DNA of 28,028 nt, from contig UQDI01000022.1 in the NCBI GenBank assembly GCA_900539725.1, forward strand, positions 1-28,028, read 5' to 3'. The notes beneath the pieces are model-generated. The model worked only from the letters and a program-made list of their open reading frames with translations, had not been told where the DNA came from and ran no database searches. Below are positions 7,803 through 15,514 of the stretch, piece by piece. A program made the translations under genes and the position numbers. The stretch's first letter is position 1, and each line of letters opens with the position of its first letter. This stretch comes from an uncultured Eubacteriales bacterium (GTDB taxonomy: Bacteria > Bacillota > Clostridia > Tissierellales > Peptoniphilaceae).

Positions 7803-7826
7803 ATATGAGGTAATATTTTTGCATTG

Positions 7827-7850
7827 AAGAGTGGCTCGCCACTCTTTATT
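7827..7850 (+). terminator. Terminator-like hairpin in rimP leader (attenuator candidate)
   Basis: AAGAGTGG (7827-7834) pairs perfectly with CCACTCTT (7839-7846) across the tetraloop CTCG, followed by TATTTTATAA. The stem lies after the promoter and before the rimP ribosome binding site, so it is inside the operon's own leader. It may attenuate the operon (NusA and Rho are both encoded next door) or merely stop read-through from rho. No alternative antiterminator stem is obvious to me. Confidence 0.65.
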
Positions 7851-7870
7851 TTATAAGAGGGGTGAGAGAT

Positions 7871-8320
7871 ATGAATTACAAAAGTTTAAAAGAAAAGCTT
7901 AGTCCTAAGCTAGCTAAGGCACTTGAGGACTTAAAGGCGGAGCTCGTTGATATTGGATTTACAAGACACAAGGGCGAGATGACGGTAAGTGTATACATAT
8001 ACAAGAAGGAAGGCCTTGACATAGACCTACTTCAAAAGGCGACAGAGAGATTAAATCCAATATTCGATTCAGTAGAAGAACTAAAGGACAAGTACTACTT
8101 AGAAATATCATCTCCGGGAATAGATAGACCCATCAAGACGGATGATGATTTCAGAAGAAACATGGACATGAAACTCGATGCAAAACTAAAGAACAACGAA
8201 AAGTATATGGGCATACTTAAAAATTATGACGAAGAGTCATTCACACTTGATTGTGATGGCAAAACTATTGATATAAAGAGGGCCGATGTAAAGAAACTTA
8301 CTCAGGCTATAGAATTTTAG
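7871..8320 (+). CDS. rimP: Ribosome maturation factor RimP
   Basis: Needed for late assembly of the 30S subunit. The ATG at 7871 is preferred over an in-frame GTG at 7862, because GAGGGGTG (7857-7864) would overlap the GTG but lies six bases from the ATG. The 149-residue product has the two-domain RimP layout. The N-terminal part has VSVYIYKKEGLDIDLLQKATE and the diagnostic LEISSPGIDRPIK. The small C-terminal SH3-like barrel covers the last 65 or so residues (GILKNYDEESFTLD). It is the first gene of the nusA operon, directly upstream of nusA. Confidence 0.95.
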   Translation: MNYKSLKEKLSPKLAKALEDLKAELVDIGFTRHKGEMTVSVYIYKKEGLDIDLLQKATERLNPIFDSVEELKDKYYLEISSPGIDRPIKTDDDFRRNMDMKLDAKLKNNEKYMGILKNYDEESFTLDCDGKTIDIKRADVKKLTQAIEF

Positions 8321-8329
8321 GGGGTTATG

Positions 8330-9457
8330 ATGAACAAAGAGTTTATAGAAGCTTTAGATGAGCTAGAAAAAAGCAAGGGTATATCAAAAGATGTAATTTT
8401 TGATGCTTTGGAGACTGCACTAGTATCAAGCTTTAGAAAGAATTTCCAAAGTGAACAAGATGTTTTCGTTGACATCAACAGAGAGACTGGCGATATAAAA
8501 CTATATTCACAAAAGACTGTTGTTGACGAAGTTGAAGACGATGTTAATGAAATTTCGCTAGAAGATGCTAAGAAGATCAACTCAAAGTATCAAGTAGGCG
8601 ATACTGTTAACTTTGAGGAAGCTCCAAAGGAATATGGCAGGATAGCTGCTCAAACAGCTAAGCAAGTTGTAATACAAAAGATTAAGGACGCTGAGAGAGA
8701 AAAAATTCACGATGAATTTATAGTAAGACAAGGCGAAATAATCACAGGACAAATACAAAGAATATCAAATAAGAACATCTTTATAGACATGGGCAAGGTA
8801 GAAGGCATAATTCCACCAAACGAACAAATACCAAATGAAGTCTACAAGATGGGCGACAGACTTAAATTAGTTATCTCTGAGATAAGAAAGACTAATAAGG
8901 GACCGCAAATAGTATTATCAAGATCAAAAGCACTTTTAGTAAGAAGACTTTTTGAGCTTGAAGTACCTGAAATAACAGAAGGACTTATCGATATCTACTC
9001 TATAGCTAGAGAAGCTGGATCAAGATCAAAGATTGCTGTTTACGCAAAAGATGATAGTATAGACCCATTAGGAGCTTGTGTTGGACAAAAGGGACAAAGG
9101 GTTAACTCCATCGTTGAAGAGCTTAACGGAGAAAAGATAGATATAATTATCTACAATGAAAATCCAGAGATATTCATCAAGAATGCTCTATCACCAGCTG
9201 ATGTAGTTAGCTGCGAAATCAACGAGGAAGAAAAATCCGCCATTGCCGTAGTACCAAACTCACAAATCAGCTTGGCTATCGGTAAGCAAGGTCAAAACGT
9301 AAGACTTGCAGCTAAGCTTACTACTTGGAAGATAGATATTCATCCAGAAGATCCAAGCACATTTACAGGACCAACAAGCGAGCCATACTACGATGCGGAC
9401 AATCAAGAGATATTAAATGATTCATTAATTGATTTATTCAGAAATGACGAAGAATAA
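8330..9457 (+). CDS. nusA: Transcription elongation/termination factor NusA
   Basis: RNA polymerase-bound factor that controls pausing, termination and antitermination. The frame can start at 8327 or at the adjacent ATG 8330. The AGGGGG ribosome binding site (8319-8324) is only two bases from the first ATG, so I use the second. Domains in order: N-terminal RNAP-binding domain (about 1-125), S1 domain (GEIITGQIQRISNKNIFIDMG region), KH1 (ending with GACVGQKGQRVNSIVEEL), and KH2 with SLAIGKQGQNVRLAAKLT. At about 375 residues it has the short Firmicute form without the C-terminal acidic repeats of E. coli NusA. Its end overlaps the probable start of ylxR. Confidence 0.97.
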   Translation: MNKEFIEALDELEKSKGISKDVIFDALETALVSSFRKNFQSEQDVFVDINRETGDIKLYSQKTVVDEVEDDVNEISLEDAKKINSKYQVGDTVNFEEAPKEYGRIAAQTAKQVVIQKIKDAEREKIHDEFIVRQGEIITGQIQRISNKNIFIDMGKVEGIIPPNEQIPNEVYKMGDRLKLVISEIRKTNKGPQIVLSRSKALLVRRLFELEVPEITEGLIDIYSIAREAGSRSKIAVYAKDDSIDPLGACVGQKGQRVNSIVEELNGEKIDIIIYNENPEIFIKNALSPADVVSCEINEEEKSAIAVVPNSQISLAIGKQGQNVRLAAKLTTWKIDIHPEDPSTFTGPTSEPYYDADNQEILNDSLIDLFRNDEE

Positions 9458-9704
9458 AACTTTTGATAGAAAATGTGTTGCATGCAGAAATTTTCACAAT
9501 AAATACGAGATGATTAGGCTAGCAAAGACTGTGGACGGCGTATTTATTGACAAAGAGCAAAAGATACAAGGCAGAGGAAGCTATGTGTGCAATAATGAAG
9601 AATGTATAAATAATGCGATTGAAAAGAATTTACTCAAAAAATCTTTAAAATGCAATATAGATAATGAAACCTTAGAGGAGCTAAGAAATGTAAAGAAGGA
9701 GTGA
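9444..9704 (+). CDS. ylxR: YlxR/RnpM family RNA-binding protein
   Basis: A small nucleic-acid-binding protein of the YlxR (DUF448) family, about 86 residues. In B. subtilis the homologue has been reported to bind and modulate RNase P (RnpM). The signature RKCVACRNFHNKYEMIRLAK, the IDKEQKIQGRGSYVC core and a second cysteine pair (CNNEEC) are visible. I take the ATG at 9444, inside the end of nusA, with translational coupling. A TTG at 9429 is also in frame. Unlike in Bacillus, no ylxQ/L7Ae-like gene follows; infB starts 4 bases after the stop. Confidence 0.9.
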   Translation: MTKNKTFDRKCVACRNFHNKYEMIRLAKTVDGVFIDKEQKIQGRGSYVCNNEECINNAIEKNLLKKSLKCNIDNETLEELRNVKKE

Positions 9705-9708
9705 TTAT

Positions 9709-11970
9709 ATGAAGACAAGAGTTTACGAATTAGCAAAAGAATTGAATATGGAAACAAAAGAACTACTAGATAAACTCCAAGAACTAAATCTACCGCCAAT
9801 GACTCACTTAAGTGGTGTAGATGAAGAAACAGCTAATATGGTAAGAGATCTTTTCCTAGAAGAAGATAAAGTGGCTGTTAAAGAAAGACCAAAGAAAAAG
9901 ATCCGTAAAGCAAAAGAAGAAACAGAAAGTATAGATAAAAATGCTAATAAAGCTAAGAAAAACGCAAAACCTGAAGCGAAAAAAGCTAATGTAAAAGAAG
10001 ATAGAAGAGAAGAAGCTAAGAAGGAAAGCGCTGAAAACAATAATCAAGCAAGAAACAAGAAGAATAAAAACAATAAGAATAACAATAATAACAACAACAA
10101 TAATAATAATAATAACCAAGCAAATAATAAAAAAGGCAAGAAAAACAGACAAAACAATAAAAAGAACGACAATAAGGCTCAAGAAGTAAAAGAAGAAAAG
10201 CAAGAAGCAAAAAAAGCTAAAGACGAAGTTGTTTATATCCAAGATCCAATCATAGTTAAGGATCTTGCTGAAAAGCTAGGTGTTGGTGTAAACGAGCTAA
10301 TTACAAAGCTTATCATGCTAGGACTAATGCTTAACCAAAACCAAAGCGTTGACTTTGATACAGCATCTTTAATGGCTGATGAATTTGGTGTAAAAGTAGA
10401 ATTAGAAGTACCACAAAGCGAAGAAGAAGCACTTGAACTTGACTTCGAAGACAGTGAAGACACTCTAGTTACAAGACCACCAGTAGTTACAGTTATGGGT
10501 CACGTTGACCACGGTAAGACATCACTTCTTGATGCTATCAGAGAAACAAAGGTACAAGCAGGTGAAGCGGGTGGTATCACTCAAAGAATTGGTGCCTACA
10601 GCATCAACGTTAAAGGCAAAAAAGTAGTTTTCCTAGACACACCAGGTCACGAAGCTTTTACACAAATGAGAGCCAGAGGAGCTCAAATCACTGATATATC
10701 TGTAATAGTTGTCGCAGCAGATGACGGTATCATGCCACAAACAAAGGAAGCCATCTCACATAGTAAGGCAGCTGGCGTACCCATCATTGTAGCGATAAAC
10801 AAGATAGACAGACCAGAAGCAAATATTGAAAGAATATATCAAGAGCTAGCAGATAACGATTTACTTCCAGAAAAGTGGGGCGGCTCAACTATAACTGTAG
10901 AAGTATCTGCAAAGAAAAGAATTAATATAGATGAATTACTTGAGATGATTACACTAGTTGCTGAGATGGAAGACATTAAGGCTAATCCGAATAGAAGAGC
11001 CATGGGTACTGTAATTGAAGCCCAACTAGACAAGGGCCAAGGACCTACAGCGACTGTTTTGGTACAAAAAGGAACTCTTAAGAAGGGCGACTACGTTGTA
11101 TCAGGAACTGCTTGCGGTAAGATTAGACTTATGGTTGATGACAATGGTAAGGGCATCATGAAGGCGAGTCCTAGTACACCAGTTAAGATCATGGGCTTAA
11201 GCGAAGTGCCTGAAGCTGGTGAATTCTTCTACGCAGTTGAATCTGAAAAGAAGGCTAGAGCCATAGCTGATATGAGAAAAGAAAAGCAAAGAGAAGAAAT
11301 GATTACAGCAACTCAAAAGGTTTCTTTAGATAATCTATTTGACAGAATCAAAGAAGGCGAGTTAAAGGATCTAAACATCATAATCAAGGCTGATAACAAG
11401 GGTTCAATCGAAGCCATCAGCTCATCACTTACTAAGCTTTCAAACGATGAAGTTAAGGTAAGCGTTATACACAGCGGAGTAGGCGGAATCAGTGAATCAG
11501 ACGTTATGCTTGCTAGCGCATCAAACGCCATCATCATAGGCTTTAACGTAAGACCAAATAACGGCGCAATGGATTTAGCAAACGCTGAAAGCATTGAAGT
11601 TAAGACATATAGAGTAATTTATGACATCATTGACGATATCAAGAACGCTGTTAAGGGTATGCTAAAACCTAAGACTAAGGAAACTGTTTTAGGTAGAGCG
11701 ACTGTACGTGCTACATTTAGACTACCTTCTGGACAAACTATAGCAGGTATCTATGTTGATAACGGCAAGATCACTAGAAACTCAAGCATAAGACTTCTTA
11801 GAGACGACGTGGTTATTCACGACGGAGGCATCTCTTCATTAAAGAGATTTAAAGATGATGCTAAAGAAGTTGCTACTGGTTATGAAGCTGGTTTAGGCCT
11901 TGATAATTACAATGATGTCAAGGAAGGCGACGAAATGGAAGCCTACATCATTGAAGAAATAAAAGCATAA
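9709..11970 (+). CDS. infB: Translation initiation factor IF-2
   Basis: GTPase that places initiator fMet-tRNA on the 30S subunit. The start has an AAGGAG ribosome binding site at about 9696. The 753 residues show an IF2_N helical domain (1-55), and a highly charged and then Asn-rich linker (about 60-165). That linker includes an Asn stretch encoded by mixed AAT/AAC codons around 10075-10115. A second IF2_N domain follows (about 175-230). The GTPase has G1 GHVDHGKT (264-271), G3 DTPGHE (310-315) and G4 NKID (364-367), and the C-terminal domains II-IV complete the protein. All catalytic motifs are intact. The low-complexity linker is unusually Asn-rich. Confidence 0.98.
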   Translation: MKTRVYELAKELNMETKELLDKLQELNLPPMTHLSGVDEETANMVRDLFLEEDKVAVKERPKKKIRKAKEETESIDKNANKAKKNAKPEAKKANVKEDRREEAKKESAENNNQARNKKNKNNKNNNNNNNNNNNNNQANNKKGKKNRQNNKKNDNKAQEVKEEKQEAKKAKDEVVYIQDPIIVKDLAEKLGVGVNELITKLIMLGLMLNQNQSVDFDTASLMADEFGVKVELEVPQSEEEALELDFEDSEDTLVTRPPVVTVMGHVDHGKTSLLDAIRETKVQAGEAGGITQRIGAYSINVKGKKVVFLDTPGHEAFTQMRARGAQITDISVIVVAADDGIMPQTKEAISHSKAAGVPIIVAINKIDRPEANIERIYQELADNDLLPEKWGGSTITVEVSAKKRINIDELLEMITLVAEMEDIKANPNRRAMGTVIEAQLDKGQGPTATVLVQKGTLKKGDYVVSGTACGKIRLMVDDNGKGIMKASPSTPVKIMGLSEVPEAGEFFYAVESEKKARAIADMRKEKQREEMITATQKVSLDNLFDRIKEGELKDLNIIIKADNKGSIEAISSSLTKLSNDEVKVSVIHSGVGGISESDVMLASASNAIIIGFNVRPNNGAMDLANAESIEVKTYRVIYDIIDDIKNAVKGMLKPKTKETVLGRATVRATFRLPSGQTIAGIYVDNGKITRNSSIRLLRDDVVIHDGGISSLKRFKDDAKEVATGYEAGLGLDNYNDVKEGDEMEAYIIEEIKA

Positions 11971-11982
11971 TTAGGTGATACT

Positions 11983-12372
11983 ATGGACAAGAAAAGATTA
12001 TATAGATTGCAAGCTGAGATACAAAGAATTGTATCAGAGTTATTAATTGAAGGACTTAAGGATCCTAGGATTGATCCAATGACTAGCGTATCTAAAGTTG
12101 AGCTAAGTAACGATACATCGGTTGCTACTATATATTTTTCAATATATGGTAGTCAAAAGACTAAAGAAGATACTCTCGATGCTTTAGAAAATGCTAAAGG
12201 CTATATAAGATCTCGTCTTGCAAAGGTTTTAGAGATAAGACAAGTGCCTGAATTAAGATTTAAAATTGATGAGAGCGTTGAATATAGTATTGAAATACAA
12301 AAGATTTTAAATAAATTAAATTCAGAGAGCAAAGAAAAAGCAAACGAAGAGTTGGATGCAGATGAAGAATAA
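11983..12372 (+). CDS. rbfA: Ribosome-binding factor A
   Basis: KH-fold factor that binds the 30S subunit during maturation of 16S rRNA. The 129-residue product has the family hallmarks: QAEIQRIVSELLIEGLKDPR near the N terminus, an MTSVSKVELSND strand, and LRFKIDESVEYSIEIQKIL near the C terminus. TTAGGTGAT precedes the ATG. The gene follows infB after 12 bases, the standard order. Its last 17 bases overlap the DHH phosphoesterase gene. Confidence 0.95.
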   Translation: MDKKRLYRLQAEIQRIVSELLIEGLKDPRIDPMTSVSKVELSNDTSVATIYFSIYGSQKTKEDTLDALENAKGYIRSRLAKVLEIRQVPELRFKIDESVEYSIEIQKILNKLNSESKEKANEELDADEE

Positions 12373-13315
12373 TCACAGCATAAAAGATATTGGCCTAGCT
12401 ATAGAAGAAGCTAATAGCATAAATATAATCTCTCACAAGTCTCCAGATGGGGACAACATGGGCTCAACGCTTGGCCTTTATCTATCACTAAAAGAAAAGT
12501 ATAAGAAGAAAAACATAAATATTATAAAACCAGATGACATTCCTAGCAAATACATCTTTATTGAGGAGAAAAAGTATTACAAAGAAAGCATGAGTGAGTG
12601 CGATTTGCTCATGGTCATTGACTGCGCTGATGAGAGAAGGCTTCTTAATGAAGATAATCTTAAAAAAGCGAAAAAAGTCATTAACATAGACCACCACAAG
12701 AGCAATAAGTACTTTGGCGATATAAACTACGTTTTAGAAGAGTATTCATCAAGCGCAGAGATAGTCTACGACATCATAAAAGAGCTTGAGCTTCCTATGA
12801 ACAAAGAAATTGCTACTATGCTCTACATTGGTATAGATACTGATACCGGCAGGTTTATGTACTCATCGACAAGTGATGATACTATGCAAAAAGTTTCTAA
12901 GCTTATGAGCTACGGTATCGATATAAATGAAATCAATATCAAGCTTTATAGAAGCATGAATAAAAATATTTTTGAGCTATATAAGCTTGCGATAAACAAG
13001 ATTAATTTCTATAAAGATTTTGCCTACCTTGTCTTAGATAATGATGATTTTAACAAGACAAAGACTAGTAGGGACGATACAGATGATATACTTGCATTTT
13101 TACAAGGACTTGAAGATTATGACATGATAGCCATAATCAAAGAAGTAAAGGACATATACAAAGTATCTTTAAGAAGTAAGTATAAATACGATGTAGGCAG
13201 CATTGGTGAAGACTTTGATGGCGGCGGACATAAGTATGCAGCCGGTTTAACGTACAAGGGCGAGCTTGATGAGCTAATTAAAAAGCTGAAAGGATATGTA
13301 GACGATGCAAATTAG
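12356..13315 (+). CDS. nrnA: DHH-family bifunctional nanoRNase/pAp phosphatase
   Basis: DHH-DHHA1 phosphoesterase that degrades very short oligoribonucleotides and dephosphorylates pAp. Metal-binding motifs are present in order: SHKSPDGDNMGS (His27, Asp31, Asp33), VIDCAD (Asp89), IDHHKSN (Asp112-His114) and GIDTDTGRF. The C-terminal DHHA1 substrate loop GGGHKYAAG is near residue 295. The length, 319 residues, is normal for NrnA. The start at 12356 overlaps rbfA by 17 bases, and ATG 12362 is an alternative; neither has a strong ribosome binding site, so coupling to rbfA is likely. The neighbourhood rbfA-nrnA-truB is the usual Firmicute order. Confidence 0.93.
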   Translation: MQMKNNHSIKDIGLAIEEANSINIISHKSPDGDNMGSTLGLYLSLKEKYKKKNINIIKPDDIPSKYIFIEEKKYYKESMSECDLLMVIDCADERRLLNEDNLKKAKKVINIDHHKSNKYFGDINYVLEEYSSSAEIVYDIIKELELPMNKEIATMLYIGIDTDTGRFMYSSTSDDTMQKVSKLMSYGIDINEINIKLYRSMNKNIFELYKLAINKINFYKDFAYLVLDNDDFNKTKTSRDDTDDILAFLQGLEDYDMIAIIKEVKDIYKVSLRSKYKYDVGSIGEDFDGGGHKYAAGLTYKGELDELIKKLKGYVDDAN

Positions 13316-14186
13316 TGGCGTAGTCAACGTGTTTAAGGAGAAGGGCAAGTCAAGTAGATACTACACAAACAAGGTGAAGCAGCTTAGCAAGATGAAGACT
13401 GGACACGTAGGAACCTTAGATCCCATGGCCTTTGGCGTCTTGCCTATAGCGCTTGGAGAGGCAACTAAGTTTATAGATTACTTAGGCTTTGACAAAAAGG
13501 CCTATATATATAGAATAATTTTTGGTAAAACTACAGAGACCTTAGATGCTGAGTCAGAGATTAGCGGTGAAGAGGCATGGAGCTTTAAAAAGAATGATTT
13601 ACTAAGAGTTTTAGAAGAGATGGAAGGCGCCTACGAGCAAGTTCCGCCAAAGTACTCAGCAAAGAAGATTGATGGCGTTCCTATGTATAAGCTAGCGAGA
13701 GAAAACATTGACGTAGACACAGCTTCAAGAGCAAAAACTGTTCAAATTTATAAGAACAGGCTATTGAAGTTTAATAAGGAAAAGTCATACGCCATAGTCA
13801 TGAGCGAGGTTTCCACTGGAACTTACATTAGGACTCTTGCCTTCGATATAGCGCAAAGATTAGGAACTATATCGTATATCGATTACCTTATGAGGTACTA
13901 CAGCGGCCCATTAAATATTGACGAGGCCATTTGCATAGACGATATGGACGAAGATGACCTTATTCCAGTAGATACGCTTATAGATTTGCCAGTCATAAAG
14001 CTTCACGAAAAGAGGTTTAAGGCGGTTCAAAACGGCATGAATTCATACGTGAACGATGCCTACAATGAAGAGCAATACAAGGTTTACTGCGCTGATAAAT
14101 TCTGTGGCATTGGCTATGTGAAAAAAGATGAGAATGGCAGAAAGAATATTTATATGAAAAAGGTTTATAAATATGAGGATAATTAA
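13305..14186 (+). CDS. truB: tRNA pseudouridine-55 synthase TruB
   Basis: Isomerises U55 to pseudouridine in the T-loop of tRNAs. The motif KTGHVGTLDPMAFGVLPIAL carries the catalytic Asp39. YEQVPPKYSAKKIDGVPMYKLAR and STGTYIRTLAFDIAQRLG are further TruB signatures, and a short C-terminal PUA-like region follows. An AAAGGA (13289-13294) lies 10 bases upstream of the ATG. The gene overlaps nrnA by 11 bases and ribF by 14 bases. Length (293 residues) is typical. Confidence 0.96.
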   Translation: MQISGVVNVFKEKGKSSRYYTNKVKQLSKMKTGHVGTLDPMAFGVLPIALGEATKFIDYLGFDKKAYIYRIIFGKTTETLDAESEISGEEAWSFKKNDLLRVLEEMEGAYEQVPPKYSAKKIDGVPMYKLARENIDVDTASRAKTVQIYKNRLLKFNKEKSYAIVMSEVSTGTYIRTLAFDIAQRLGTISYIDYLMRYYSGPLNIDEAICIDDMDEDDLIPVDTLIDLPVIKLHEKRFKAVQNGMNSYVNDAYNEEQYKVYCADKFCGIGYVKKDENGRKNIYMKKVYKYEDN

Positions 14187-15072
14187 TTTAAAAGATGAGT
14201 TTAGAAGTGAAGAATGCTATATAGCACTTGGCTACTTCGATGGCATGCACTTAGGTCACTTAAAAATAATTAAGAGCTGCATAAGTGATGCTAGAAGAGA
14301 TAAGGTAGAGTCGGCTGTTTTGCTGCTTGACTTTAAAGGTGCTAAGAGCATTACGCCTATCGATGACAAGATCAAGATACTTGAAGAGCTTGGCATAGAT
14401 ACTGTTTATCTAATTGACTTTACAGATGAGCTTAAAAGAACAGATCCAAAAGCCTTTGTTAAAGAGATACTACTAGATAGATTAAACGCGATAAGGACTT
14501 ACTCGGGTAAAGATTATACCTTTGGTATAGACAGGCTTGGCGATACAGCACTTCTTAAAGAGATGATGAAAGAATCTGGCGGCGAAGCAGTAGTATTAAA
14601 TTTTGAACTTGATGAAGAGATGCAAAAGATTTCATCGAGCAATATTAAAAAATTAATACTATCGGGTGAAGTGATGAGTGCAAACAAAGACTTATCGAGA
14701 TACTACTCAATCAAGTCAAAGGTCATTCACGGCAAGAAATATGGCTCATCGGTCGGCATACCAACTGCAAACCTCAATATTAATACAGGCTACATCATTC
14801 CATATCAAGGTGTATATGTAACGAAGATTAAGATTAAGGACCATATTTATAAATCAGTTACTAGTGTAGGCAAAAACCTAAGCTTTAACGAAGACTTTGT
14901 CAGTGTTGAGACTAACATATTTGACTTCGATGATGATATATATGATGACACAGTTAGATTATATTTCATCTATAGGATTAGAGATATGTTAAACTTTGCT
15001 GACAAGGATGATTTAATTAAACAGATTAAAAGCGATATTGATTTTGCGAAAAATTTTGAAGATTATTTATAA
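14173..15072 (+). CDS. ribF: Bifunctional riboflavin kinase/FAD synthetase
   Basis: Makes FMN and FAD from riboflavin. The N-terminal adenylyltransferase domain has GYFDGMHLGH (the FDGxHxGH nucleotide-binding motif), SGKDYTFGIDRLGD, and a divergent SSSNIKKLILSGEV in place of the usual S-x-IR motif. The C-terminal kinase domain has VIHGKKYGSSVGIPTANLN, YQGVYVTKI and the VETNIFDFDDDIY segment with the catalytic Glu. The adenylyltransferase half looks more divergent than the kinase half. There is no FMN riboswitch upstream; the start lies within truB (14-base overlap), so expression follows the operon. Length is 299 residues, normal for the family. Confidence 0.92.
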   Translation: MRIINLKDEFRSEECYIALGYFDGMHLGHLKIIKSCISDARRDKVESAVLLLDFKGAKSITPIDDKIKILEELGIDTVYLIDFTDELKRTDPKAFVKEILLDRLNAIRTYSGKDYTFGIDRLGDTALLKEMMKESGGEAVVLNFELDEEMQKISSSNIKKLILSGEVMSANKDLSRYYSIKSKVIHGKKYGSSVGIPTANLNINTGYIIPYQGVYVTKIKIKDHIYKSVTSVGKNLSFNEDFVSVETNIFDFDDDIYDDTVRLYFIYRIRDMLNFADKDDLIKQIKSDIDFAKNFEDYL

Positions 15073-15089
15073 TTATGAGTATAAAATGC

Positions 15090-15118
15090 TTTACAAATGC
15101 TAAAGTTCATGATATACT
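15090..15118 (+). promoter_or_regulatory. Sigma-A-type promoter of rpsO
   Basis: TTTACA (15090-15095), a 17-base spacer and TATACT (15113-15118). Transcription should begin near 15125, giving a 75-base leader that holds the structured element at 15129-15172. Confidence 0.85.
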
Positions 15119-15124
15119 AATATA

Positions 15125-15199
15125 GGTACCTTATGCTATGTATATCGTTCCCGTCGATACACTTGGCTGAGGCAAATATTATTAAGGGGGAAACATTAA
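15125..15199 (+). promoter_or_regulatory. rpsO leader: Structured rpsO leader, putative S15 autoregulatory site
   Basis: The leader can fold into one long irregular hairpin. The outer stem is 15129-15133/15168-15172 (including a U-G pair), continuing with 15135-15136/15166-15167. After an asymmetric internal loop the inner stem is 15139-15143/15157-15161, then a two-base bulge and a CG/CG pair closing the loop TTCCCGT. The ribosome binding site AAGGGGG (15184-15190) lies 12 bases beyond. No T tract follows, so any control would act on translation and not by termination. S15 is known to bind its own mRNA leader in several phyla using different structures, which makes this a reasonable inference, though I cannot match it to a named family. 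Confidence 0.55.
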
Positions 15200-15466
15200 A
15201 TGTTAACAAAAGAAGAAAAATCAAAAATCATTGACGATTTTAAAATGCATGAAGGAGACACTGGTTCTACAGAAGTACAAATAGCTATACTTACTAAGAG
15301 AATCAATGATCTTACAGAACACTTAAAGACACACAAGAAAGACCATCACTCAAGAAGAGGATTATTTAAAATGATTGGTAAGAGAAAAGGTCTTCTAAAA
15401 TATTTGTATGACACTGATATTAACAAATATCGTGAATTGATAGAAAGATTAAATATCAGAGGATAA
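15200..15466 (+). CDS. rpsO: 30S ribosomal protein S15
   Basis: Primary-binding protein of the 30S platform, 88 residues, full length. It shows GDTGSTEVQIAILTKRINDL, EHLKTHKKDHHSRRGLF and KRKGLLKYL, all diagnostic of S15. It has its own promoter and leader, and is separated from pnp by a terminator-like hairpin. The rpsO-pnp pairing is conserved across bacteria. Confidence 0.98.
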   Translation: MLTKEEKSKIIDDFKMHEGDTGSTEVQIAILTKRINDLTEHLKTHKKDHHSRRGLFKMIGKRKGLLKYLYDTDINKYRELIERLNIRG

Positions 15467-15495
15467 AGAGGGCGGGGCTATCCCGCTCTTTTGTT
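15466..15495 (+). terminator. Terminator hairpin between rpsO and pnp
   Basis: AAGAGGGCGGG (15466-15476) pairs with CCCGCTCTTTT (15482-15492) with two G-U pairs around the loop GCTAT. The stem runs into TTTTGTT. It starts immediately after the rpsO stop codon. I see no promoter between it and pnp, so pnp probably depends on partial read-through, giving more S15 than PNPase mRNA. Confidence 0.85.
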
Positions 15496-15514
15496 AGATT
15501 AAAGGAGATGTGAG

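Noticed and set aside
14100..14172. FMN riboswitch upstream of ribF
   Set aside because: The ribF start lies inside truB coding sequence, so there is no leader to hold one.
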